The notes under the pieces are model-generated. The model was not told the DNA's origin and did no database searches. It was given only the letters and a program-made list of their open reading frames with translations. Source: UBA8437 sp963582065 (lineage in GTDB: Bacteria; Planctomycetota; Planctomycetia; Planctomycetales; Planctomycetaceae). From it: a stretch of 64,000 bases of DNA. The position numbers were made by a program, and so were the translations under genes. Where the stretch lies: the NCBI GenBank assembly GCA_963582065.1, contig CAUZRQ010000008.1, positions 1 to 64,000 on the forward strand. Reading direction: 5' to 3'. Positions 9,689 to 17,218 of this stretch are shown in pieces; positions within the stretch are counted from its first letter, which is position 1; each line of letters begins with the position of its first letter.

Positions 9689-9798
9689 GGTGAGGTCTCC
9701 AGGGTCCGGGAAATCGGCGCATCAGACGCACATGGCACACGGCCGACAAGAATAGTAGCATAAGCGTGTCGCCATTCCGTCCAGCCCCGCCGCCAAGC

Positions 9799-11226
9799 AT
9801 GATCCGACTCTTCGACACCCCCGCCGCTGCCCAGGGCAACTGGACTCGTCGCGACCTGCTGCGGGCCGGGCTGCTGGGGGTCGGCGGCCTGTCGCTGTCC
9901 AACATGCTGCAACTCGAGTCGGTACGACAGGCGGTCGCCGCCCGGGTCCGGAAACCGGCCAGGAACTGCATCTTCATGTTCCTCAACGGCGGCCAGGCCC
10001 AGATGGACACGTTCGACATGAAGCCCGCGGCCCCCGAGGGAATCCGCGGGCCGTACCGGCCGATCGCCACCAGTGTTCCCGGCACACAGATCTCCAACAT
10101 GCTGCCACGGCTGTCCCGGCTGACCGACCGCTACACGATCCTGCGTTCGGCCTCCCACCCGCTCTCGGGTCACAACAGTTCGGCCGCCTACGTGCTCAGT
10201 GGACACACCCCGGGCAGCGATTCCAGCATCCAGCCCACGCCGATGGACCACCCGACCTACGGTTCGGTTGTCTCCAGGATCCAGCCGGCTCCGGCTCACC
10301 TGCCCAGCAGCGTCCTGACCCCGCGACTGCTCTTCGACATGGGCTTCCCCACGCCCAGTGCCGGGGGAGGCTGGTTGGGGCGGCGGTACGATCCATTCCC
10401 GGTTGCCCGCAATCGCATGATGTCCAAGGCCCCCGTCTGGGACGGCAAGCTGCCGGGGCCCCGCTCGCTGGCTCTTCCCAAGGACGTCTCGCACTCGCGG
10501 CTCGCCTCGCGCCGCAGCCTGCTGGGCTCGGTCGACAGCGCCTTCACCGCCGCCCGCGACGACGCGGCCGCCCGCACACTGCAGGCCCACCAGGACAAGG
10601 CCCTCGACCTGATTCTCTCGCCGGAATGCCAGTCCGCCTTCGATCTCTCCAAGGAACCCGCCGCGATCCACGACCGTTACGGGCGATTCGAGATGGGGCA
10701 GGTGATGCTGCTGGCCCGCCGCCTGGTCGAGTCGGGCGTCCGCTTCGTCACCGCCAACGCGGTCTCCAATCCCAAGAACACCCGCCTGTCCTCCTTCCAG
10801 ATCTGGGACACCCACTTCGACCACTTCCGGCTCTACAACGACACGCTGCTGCCGGAATTCGACCAGTCGCTCTCGGCGTTGATCGAGGACCTCGACACGC
10901 GGGGCCTGCTGGCCGAGACACTGGTGATCGTGATGGGCGAGATGGGCCGCACGCCGAAGATCAACAAGAGCAAGGACGGTGGCCGGGACCACTGGGGTCG
11001 CGCCTACTCGGTGCTGTGGGCCGGCTGCGGAGTGAAACCCGGGCGGGTGATCGGAGCCACCGACAAGAACGCCGGCGAGGTGATCGACGCCAAGTCCTCG
11101 CCCGATGACATCGCCGCCACGCTCTACGAGGCGCTCGGGATCTCCCACGAGACCGTGCTCGACGACATCGCCGGCCGGCCCCGCCGCATTGCCGAGGGCA
11201 GCCCGATCGCGGGATTGCTGGGCTAG
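9799..11226 (+). CDS. DUF1501 domain protein, Tat-exported
   Basis: A 475-aa DUF1501 protein (an in-frame ATG 33 bases upstream at 9766 would give 486). The Tat motif TRRDLLRAGLLGVGGLSLS lies near the N-terminus. The core shows FMFLNGGQAQMDTFDMKP, IWDTHFDHF, VMGEMGRTPKIN (Met replaces the usual Phe after Glu) and GGRDHWGRAYSVLWAGCG. This EMGRTP subtype also occurs at 26410-27855. The gene stands alone on the plus strand between two minus-strand clusters, divergent from the M20 gene and convergent with the DAO-type gene, whose stop is 2 bases away. No DUF1549/DUF1553 partner adjoins it, unlike several others in the window. Function unknown. Confidence 0.92.
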   Translation: MIRLFDTPAAAQGNWTRRDLLRAGLLGVGGLSLSNMLQLESVRQAVAARVRKPARNCIFMFLNGGQAQMDTFDMKPAAPEGIRGPYRPIATSVPGTQISNMLPRLSRLTDRYTILRSASHPLSGHNSSAAYVLSGHTPGSDSSIQPTPMDHPTYGSVVSRIQPAPAHLPSSVLTPRLLFDMGFPTPSAGGGWLGRRYDPFPVARNRMMSKAPVWDGKLPGPRSLALPKDVSHSRLASRRSLLGSVDSAFTAARDDAAARTLQAHQDKALDLILSPECQSAFDLSKEPAAIHDRYGRFEMGQVMLLARRLVESGVRFVTANAVSNPKNTRLSSFQIWDTHFDHFRLYNDTLLPEFDQSLSALIEDLDTRGLLAETLVIVMGEMGRTPKINKSKDGGRDHWGRAYSVLWAGCGVKPGRVIGATDKNAGEVIDAKSSPDDIAATLYEALGISHETVLDDIAGRPRRIAEGSPIAGLLG

Positions 11227-11227
11227 A

Positions 11228-12796
11228 CTAGACCGCCGGCCACTGGTGGTTGGCCGGGTCGAGCAAACGGCTGGGAGCAAAGTACTCCTCGGGGTAATCG
11301 TCGGGCTCGTCGTCGAGACCGAGGATGCGGTTGACGATGCAGCGGGCGCCGTTGAACGACACGCTGCTGCCCGATCCGCACATCCCGGCAACGATCCAGC
11401 GGCCCTTGCCGTCGATCGAGCCCACGATCGGATACTCGTCCGGAGTGTATCCCACCGTCCCGCTCCACTCGTTGTCCAGGTCCAGTTCGTACGGCCCGAA
11501 GTGCTTTCGCATCTCCGCGGCCACGAAACGGGTCAGGAACCGCGACGGCTTGTTCCGACCGGCCTGGCCGTCGGGAACCCGCGACCCCCCCGACCCCCAC
11601 AACACCTCGCTTCCGTAACGCCCGGCGAAGTACCACGAACCGCTGATGCCGATGTGCGGCTTCATCGTCACCGGCCCCCCCTCGCCGGAGGCCGCCTGCT
11701 CCTGTATCGGCAGGATCGCGTCGTGAAACGCCGCCTCGAGCATCGGAGTGTACGACTCGGTGGCGTAGAACACGTGGCGACATGCCACGATTCCCCTCGA
11801 GGTTTCGACCACGTATCCGTCCTTGTTGGCCACCACCCGCTCGACCCGCGTCCGCGTGTACAGATCGACCTGTTCGGCCGCCAACGCCTCCCGCAACAGG
11901 CTCCAGACCCACTTGGCCGGGTGCCAGCTGGCGGCCTGTTTCGAGAATCCGGCCGGGAGGTTCACCCGCATCCCGGACAGCTTCCTTGCCTCCGAGGGCT
12001 CGATCATCGTCCAGTCATCACAGCCGGACTTTTCGGCCAGCCGCGCCGAAATTCGCAGCGATTTCTGTTCCTCCTCGGTCCGGGCCTGCACCCACCCGGC
12101 GCGGTTGTAGTCGCAGCGGAATCCGTGGATCTTGATCGCCTGCTCGATCAGGTCCGCGTTCTGGTAGGCCGCCTGGCAGTAGACCTTGGCAAACCGGTTG
12201 GCCAGCTTCTTGCGGCCGTCGGTGTCCAGGTCGGGGCGGACCTCGGACAGGTACTTGCCGACCGTGTCACGGACCATCTTGAAGTAGCGGCCCATCACCA
12301 CCAGTCCCTCGTTCCGCCCCGAGGCTCCACTGGCCGGGTCGTCCATCTCGAGAACCACCAGGCGGCGATCGGCCGGGGCCCGTCTCGCCCAGTGATAGCC
12401 TGCCGCCGCACCGGTGAACCCGGCCCCGATCACGACCACGTCGGCCTGGTCGGGAAGCTTGGCGGCCTCATCTGTCTGCCAGGGATACTCCTCCCACGGG
12501 TTCTCGTCCTCCAGCCACATCGGCGTCCGCGACACCCGACCGCGGATGGCCAGGCAATTCAGGCCCAGGGGCATGTTGATCCAGGCCTGGTACAGCGCCC
12601 AGCCGGCGAACTTCAGCCAACGCAGGGGCAGCGGATCGTCTTTCCAGTTGAGCTGGACGAAGTGCCCGGCCGCCTGGAAGTCCTGCTTCCGCAGGCCGAT
12701 CAACAACTCGATGACGAACGCAACCCGGTTCAGCAGGCTGACATTTTGTTCCGAGAGGTACCGATCGACCTCGCGTCTGTCGCGATCCACGCTCAC
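11228..12796 (-). CDS. DAO-type FAD-dependent oxidoreductase
   Basis: A 522-aa flavoprotein of the D-amino acid oxidase/glycine oxidase superfamily. The Rossmann motif VVVIGAGFTGAAAG is at residues 120-133, followed by VLEMDDPASGASGRNEG, which is typical of DAO enzymes where the FAD adenosine sits. The C-terminal half has GTVGYTPDEYPIVGSIDG and WIVAGMCGSGSSVSFNGARC, matching the substrate/FAD closing segment. The first 115 residues are an unusual extension before the FAD domain, with hydrophobic stretches but no clear signal peptide. GTG start at 12796 with GGAAGGGGGAAG upstream. It is last in the 19285-11228 cluster, 36 bases after the triheme flavoprotein. It would oxidise an amine or sugar-like substrate; the substrate is unknown. 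Confidence 0.87.
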   Translation of the reverse strand: MSVDRDRREVDRYLSEQNVSLLNRVAFVIELLIGLRKQDFQAAGHFVQLNWKDDPLPLRWLKFAGWALYQAWINMPLGLNCLAIRGRVSRTPMWLEDENPWEEYPWQTDEAAKLPDQADVVVIGAGFTGAAAGYHWARRAPADRRLVVLEMDDPASGASGRNEGLVVMGRYFKMVRDTVGKYLSEVRPDLDTDGRKKLANRFAKVYCQAAYQNADLIEQAIKIHGFRCDYNRAGWVQARTEEEQKSLRISARLAEKSGCDDWTMIEPSEARKLSGMRVNLPAGFSKQAASWHPAKWVWSLLREALAAEQVDLYTRTRVERVVANKDGYVVETSRGIVACRHVFYATESYTPMLEAAFHDAILPIQEQAASGEGGPVTMKPHIGISGSWYFAGRYGSEVLWGSGGSRVPDGQAGRNKPSRFLTRFVAAEMRKHFGPYELDLDNEWSGTVGYTPDEYPIVGSIDGKGRWIVAGMCGSGSSVSFNGARCIVNRILGLDDEPDDYPEEYFAPSRLLDPANHQWPAV

Positions 12797-12832
12797 GCCT
12801 TCCCCCTTCCCGGATTCGCCCCGTCTCGACCG

Positions 12833-14632
12833 CTATTCCCGTCCCGTGTGACACCTCATGCACGCCGCCGTCAGCACCCGTGGATTGATCCGGTGATCGT
12901 CCTCGCGGTACGGAGACAACTCGCCATGACACTGGCGGCAGTCGAGTTTCTGCTCGAGCACCTTGGCATGCACCTTTTCGAAATGCCAGTATCCCGGGCG
13001 GGGGTCGACGATGTCACCGGCCACATCGTGACAGTCGGCACATCTCTGCACGTCGACCGACTCGATCGGTCGCTTCCAACTGGCCGTCTTGAGAATCGAC
13101 CTGGCGGCCACGCGGCCGGTGACCACGCACGGCCCCAGAAACGTCCCCTCGAGTGCCGCCTTGCCGTTGATCAACGCCAAACCGGTCAACTCGCCCACGG
13201 CGTACAGTCCCGGGATCGGCTGTTTCTTCTTGTCGACCACCCGGCAGTCCAGGTCGATCGCCACACCCCCCATGCTCTTGCGGGTCAGCGGAAACGTCTG
13301 GATCGCGTAGAAGGGCGGCGTCTCGATTTTCACCGACGCCTCGTTGTTGAACTTGGTCCTGCCCGGTCCGAACCGGCCGAAGTCGTCGTCGACACCCTTC
13401 TCGATCAGCGAGTTGTACCGCCGGACCGTCTCCGCCAGGCCCTTCGCCGGCAGCCCCGACTTCTCGGCCAGTTCCTCGAGCGTGTCGGCCGACTGCACCA
13501 GCTTCGGGTTCTGGAAGATCAGCCGTTCGACCTTCTCGGCATCGGCCCAGTCCGATCCCGAGACGCTGAACTCCTTCTTGGTCTTCTCGTCGAAGATGGC
13601 CCAGCAGGTGACCTGTTCCTGTCGCAGCAGTGCCGGCATCACGTCCTTGGCCCACCCATGGTCGTTGGCGAACCGCTTCCCCTGCCAGTTGACCAGGATC
13701 CCCCACATGTTGGCCGCGTTGAGCCCCTTGTTGCTGCCGGGGTTCTGGGGATCGGGCAGTCCCGAGTAGTAGTTCCACTGGTAGTCCATCTTGACCAGTG
13801 CCCCGCCGATCTTGCGGACCATGTCGTGCCCCAGTCCGATCGAGTGCCGTCCCGATCCGGCCAGGATCTTGTCGGGAAAATCGAACTCGGCCGGCCAGAA
13901 CTCTCGGACCAGGTCCAGGTTGCTCTGAAATCCTCCGGTTGCCAGCACCACCGCGTCGGCCTCGAGAGTCCCCTTGGTCTCATCCCTCATGTCGGTCGTC
14001 CGCACGCCGACCACACGCTGGTTGTTGACCACCAGCGAATCGGCCCGGGTGTTCCAGGCGAACCGGACGTTGGACCGTTCCAGGCACGCGCGGTAGACCG
14101 GTGTCACCAGCCCGATGCCGCGTCCGGCCGGCTGGTGAAACCGGTCGACGGTGTTGCCCGGAGCCGAGTCGATTCCCGAGAACTGCACGCCAAGATCGAT
14201 CAACCAGTCGTAGATCTGTTCCCGCGAGTGATCGACGTAATACCGCACCCACTCGGGGTTGGCCCCCTCACCCCATTCGATGAAGTCCTTGTAGGCCAGT
14301 TCGGGCGAGTCCTTCTGCCCGGCGGCCTCCTGCACCGGAGTGTCGACGATCGACACCCCGCCCTGCGACATCACCGCGTGGCCGCCGTAGACGCTCGACA
14401 TGTCGACGACCACCACCTGGGCGCCGCCGTCGGCCAGTTCCAGGGCGGCGCTCAACCCCGAGAGACCGGCGCCGACCACGACGACCCGAGGTGCCGGACC
14501 TTTCCGGGACGCCGCGGTCGCGCCGCCGCCGACCCGACCGGTGCCGTTGACACCTACGACCAGTCCAATCCCCAGTGCCACCATCACGACGGCGGCCAGG
14601 ACGACGGTAGCGGAACCCGACCGTGACGTCAT
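12833..14632 (-). CDS. FAD-binding flavoprotein with C-terminal triheme cytochrome c segment
   Basis: A 599-aa protein. Residues 8-28 form an N-terminal membrane anchor or signal. The FAD motif VVVGAGLSGLSAAL is at 51-64, followed by GGHAVMSQGGVSI near 85, matching the FAD_binding_2/fumarate reductase group. Its closing motif, KSMGGVAIDLDCRV, and LTGLALINGKAALEGTFLG are present. The last 70 residues hold three heme c motifs: CADCH (531-535), CRQCH (565-569) and CMRCH (591-595). This makes it a self-contained exported flavocytochrome c. Classical flavocytochromes such as FccA carry hemes N-terminally, so the arrangement is reversed. The start at 14632 overlaps the stop of the preceding DUF1080 gene as ATGA, implying coupling. 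Reaction unknown; dehydrogenase or reductase of a partially processed sugar is an inference from its neighbours. Confidence 0.9.
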   Translation of the reverse strand: MTSRSGSATVVLAAVVMVALGIGLVVGVNGTGRVGGGATAASRKGPAPRVVVVGAGLSGLSAALELADGGAQVVVVDMSSVYGGHAVMSQGGVSIVDTPVQEAAGQKDSPELAYKDFIEWGEGANPEWVRYYVDHSREQIYDWLIDLGVQFSGIDSAPGNTVDRFHQPAGRGIGLVTPVYRACLERSNVRFAWNTRADSLVVNNQRVVGVRTTDMRDETKGTLEADAVVLATGGFQSNLDLVREFWPAEFDFPDKILAGSGRHSIGLGHDMVRKIGGALVKMDYQWNYYSGLPDPQNPGSNKGLNAANMWGILVNWQGKRFANDHGWAKDVMPALLRQEQVTCWAIFDEKTKKEFSVSGSDWADAEKVERLIFQNPKLVQSADTLEELAEKSGLPAKGLAETVRRYNSLIEKGVDDDFGRFGPGRTKFNNEASVKIETPPFYAIQTFPLTRKSMGGVAIDLDCRVVDKKKQPIPGLYAVGELTGLALINGKAALEGTFLGPCVVTGRVAARSILKTASWKRPIESVDVQRCADCHDVAGDIVDPRPGYWHFEKVHAKVLEQKLDCRQCHGELSPYREDDHRINPRVLTAACMRCHTGRE

Positions 14633-15339
14633 GGCGAGGCATTCCCCTTCAGTCGCTTCAGCCGGATCTTGCGGAACTCGATCTCCATCGGCGGGCCACC
14701 GTGCAACTGCAGGCCGATGATCCCCTTGGGAATCCGCTTGGCCTTCTCGTTGTCGACCACCTCCGAAGCCACCCGGCCGTTGATCTTGAAGTACATCCGG
14801 TAGCCCTTGACGACCACGTGGACGTCGTTCCAGTCCTGTCGCTTGACGTGGCTCGCCTCGAGTCCCTTCTTCAGTTTCGTCACCGTCTTCTTCCCGTCGG
14901 CGGCGATCACCACGCGGTGACCCCGTTGGACCAGGTACGAACCGCGGGGATAACCATGGAAGTCCCACGACCCGAGCACCTGCGGCCCGATGCCGACGTG
15001 GCCGAAGTCGGCATGGTAACCGCTGACCTTGTGCGTCTTCGAGATCCCCAGCAGGCCGCGGATGTGGATCCCCGAGTTGCCCTTGGTGCGGAATCGGTAG
15101 CTGAGTTTCAGCTCATAATCACCCAGGTTCTTGTCGTGAAAGAGCAGATCCGACCCCTTGCCGTCGGTCTTGCCGACCAGCAGACCGTCGCGGACCGACC
15201 AGTGGCCCCGCTTCTCCTTGGGGATCACGTTCCAGCCCGTCAACGTCTTCCCATCGAAGATCGCTTCGAACTTGTCAGCCGCCAGGGCGGCTCCCGGAGC
15301 CGGCAGGCTCACCAACATCCACAGCACCAGCGTTCTCAT
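14629..15339 (-). CDS. Secreted DUF1080 (3-keto-disaccharide hydrolase) family protein
   Basis: A 236-aa protein with a signal peptide (MRTLVLWMLVSLPAPGAALA) and a single DUF1080 domain of concanavalin-like fold. It opens with FEAIFDGKTLTGWNVIP and has DYELKLSYRFRTKGNSGIHIRG, the classic family signatures, and ends in GPPMEIEFRKIRLKRL. Family members have been linked to hydrolysis of 3-keto-glycosides. The start at 15339 has AAGGAG seven bases upstream, which favours it over an upstream in-frame codon at 15372. It overlaps the flavocytochrome gene by four bases and is one of two DUF1080 genes in the cluster. Confidence 0.92.
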   Translation of the reverse strand: MRTLVLWMLVSLPAPGAALAADKFEAIFDGKTLTGWNVIPKEKRGHWSVRDGLLVGKTDGKGSDLLFHDKNLGDYELKLSYRFRTKGNSGIHIRGLLGISKTHKVSGYHADFGHVGIGPQVLGSWDFHGYPRGSYLVQRGHRVVIAADGKKTVTKLKKGLEASHVKRQDWNDVHVVVKGYRMYFKINGRVASEVVDNEKAKRIPKGIIGLQLHGGPPMEIEFRKIRLKRLKGNASP

Positions 15340-15368
15340 GTCGACTCCTTGGCCGCCTCCACGGGCGG

Positions 15369-16319
15369 TCATTTCTTCTTACCGAACCGGTACACCGACC
15401 GGGCCGTCTTCCCCAGGATCCACCGCTTGTCCTCGGAGGTGAAGAACGGCACCAGGTCCTTCATGATCAGGAGCTCGTAGAAGTTCGCGTAGATCATCCG
15501 CCGCGGACCGAAGGTGTCGTAGAGCTTGCGGAGGTACGGCCACATGTCTCGGAACGGAGGTTTCTGCTGCGACGGATTGTGCAGCGATGTGCGAACGTAG
15601 ACGTTGGGGAACTTCTCGAGAGCCAGGATCTGGTCGATGCCCTCGCTGTCGGGCTTCGCGATATCGATCATCGCGAAGTGATCGATCACCAGTTTGACCC
15701 CGGGAAACCGTCGGGCCATGTCACCGACCTGGGCAAGCTGGTGCGGGGCCAGGAAGATGTTGAAGACGGCTCCCAACTGCTCGGCCTTCTTCCACAACGG
15801 GTAGCAGACCGGGTCGTTCATCCAGACCTTGTCGCGGTCGTAGATCGGGCTCAGGCGCAGCCCCACCAGGCTTTCGCGTTTGATCAACCGCTCGAGCCGT
15901 CCGGGGTTCTCGGGATCGCCGGGCCGGTGAAGCCCGTGGCCGACCAGCAGTCCGATGGCGGCGAACCGGTCGGGATGCGTCTTGACGCAATGGCTCGAGT
16001 ACGAGTTGTCGGTGCCGTAGTAGCAGACGTGGCTGATGACGGTCTTGGCGACCCCGTGCACCTGCATCTCGGCCAGCAGGTGCTCCATCGAGTAGTTGCG
16101 ACGGGGCTTGCTGTTGGGACAGTTGGAGAGCTTGGGGTTGATCGGGAAGTCCTTGTCGTTGATCAACCACGCGTGCTCGGCACCGTTGACAATGTCATCG
16201 GCGGTCCCGGTCGGCTCGGCCGCCGCGACCCGTCCCGCATCGAGTGTCGTCCAGGCCGCTGCCGCCAGGCCACCGCCGGCCATCCGGCCGAGGCATGTCC
16301 GTCGATCGATTACGCTCAT
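15369..16319 (-). CDS. Exported amidohydrolase-2 family (TIM-barrel) protein
   Basis: A 316-aa metal-dependent hydrolase-like protein of the amidohydrolase_2 family. Residues 1-33 form a Tat-like export signal (IDRRTCLGRMAGGGLAAAAW). The barrel shows HPDRFAAIGLL, VGLRLSPIYDRD, FPGVKLVIDHFAMIDI and a C-terminal IYANFYELLIMKDLVPFFT. The usual N-terminal DxHxH metal motif is replaced by DIVNGAEHAWLIND, so the metal site may be altered. Its start at 16319 overlaps the upstream DUF1080 stop as ATGA, and the next DUF1080 gene begins 29 bases after its stop. The sandwich position suggests it processes the same substrate; the reaction is unknown. Confidence 0.88.
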   Translation of the reverse strand: MSVIDRRTCLGRMAGGGLAAAAWTTLDAGRVAAAEPTGTADDIVNGAEHAWLINDKDFPINPKLSNCPNSKPRRNYSMEHLLAEMQVHGVAKTVISHVCYYGTDNSYSSHCVKTHPDRFAAIGLLVGHGLHRPGDPENPGRLERLIKRESLVGLRLSPIYDRDKVWMNDPVCYPLWKKAEQLGAVFNIFLAPHQLAQVGDMARRFPGVKLVIDHFAMIDIAKPDSEGIDQILALEKFPNVYVRTSLHNPSQQKPPFRDMWPYLRKLYDTFGPRRMIYANFYELLIMKDLVPFFTSEDKRWILGKTARSVYRFGKKK

Positions 16320-17137
16320 GGCTTCAACGGCAGCAGTTCGACCTTGCGGAACTCGACCGGATGACTCTCCGACTGCAGCGAAATCGACCCGCCCTCGATC
16401 AACCGCGGCGTTCCGGCGGGCTTTCCGGCAATCAGCTTCTTGGCGTCCTTGTCGTTGGGATCGTACTGCGGCCTGGTGTATTCGATCACCGTCTTGCCAC
16501 CGATCTTGTGCCGGATCACCTCGCTGCCGCGGACCTCGACCTCGACGGTCACCCACTGGTCTCCGCGGTAGGTCTTCGAGACCGAGTTGGTGCAGTGCCG
16601 CTTGTGGAGCTTGCCCTTGTAGACGACATGTGTGCCGGGCGTGCAGAGATTGGCGGTGGAACGATTGCCCTTGTCTCGACCGCCCAACAGCTGAACCTCG
16701 ATCGATACCGGGAAGTTCTGGTCCTTGCCCATCGACTCGGGCGACTGGCCGTGCACCATGATCCCGCTGTTTCGGAACGCCCAACTGGGCCCGCCCGCGA
16801 CCTGCTTGCCGGTGAAGCGGTACTCGCAACGGATGATGTAGTGCGAGAACGGCTTCTCGTAAAACAGGTGACCGAACTTCGTGCCGAACCCCTTGTAGGC
16901 GTCGTAACCGACCTTCAGCACGCCGTCCTCGACCCGGAAGGTCTTGCCGAAGTTGTCACCCAGGGCATGGCCCTTGATCTTCACCTTCCAGCCGGACAGG
17001 TCCTTGCCATTGAACAGCTGGATCCACTTCTTCTTGGCCGCATCCTCCTTTTCGGCGGCCGACAGCGTCAGCAACGGAACCAGGAACAGGGACCAGCACA
17101 TCAGGCCGGACAGGCCACTTCGGAGCAGGCGTGTCAT
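16316..17137 (-). CDS. Secreted DUF1080 family protein (second copy)
   Basis: A 273-aa protein with a Sec signal peptide (SGLSGLMCWSLFLVPLLTLS) and a DUF1080 domain. It opens KWIQLFNGKDLSGWKVKIKG and contains HYIIRCEYRFTGKQV, WAFRNSGIMVHGQ and the closing HPVEFRKVELLPL. It is longer and clearly divergent from the 236-aa copy at 14629-15339, so this is not a recent tandem duplication. The start at 17137 was chosen for the signal peptide; an in-frame codon at 17179 would add 14 residues. It is likely a 3-keto-glycoside hydrolase-type enzyme in the periplasm, by family. Confidence 0.91.
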   Translation of the reverse strand: MTRLLRSGLSGLMCWSLFLVPLLTLSAAEKEDAAKKKWIQLFNGKDLSGWKVKIKGHALGDNFGKTFRVEDGVLKVGYDAYKGFGTKFGHLFYEKPFSHYIIRCEYRFTGKQVAGGPSWAFRNSGIMVHGQSPESMGKDQNFPVSIEVQLLGGRDKGNRSTANLCTPGTHVVYKGKLHKRHCTNSVSKTYRGDQWVTVEVEVRGSEVIRHKIGGKTVIEYTRPQYDPNDKDAKKLIAGKPAGTPRLIEGGSISLQSESHPVEFRKVELLPLKP

Positions 17138-17218
17138 GGGAGAACTCTCAAGTGATGGAAAGCGGGGGTGAATCAACATTGTGCGATTTGTCGAGCCGAC
17201 GGGAAAGTCGCCGGCCGA

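Noticed and set aside
11105..14626. Very long plus-strand open frame of 1173 codons opposite the DAO and flavocytochrome genes
   Set aside because: Its translation is low-complexity (His/Arg/Pro/Gly-rich) without any family motif, while the minus strand encodes two clear flavoproteins with intact FAD and heme motifs. Long antisense frames are expected in DNA this rich in GC.
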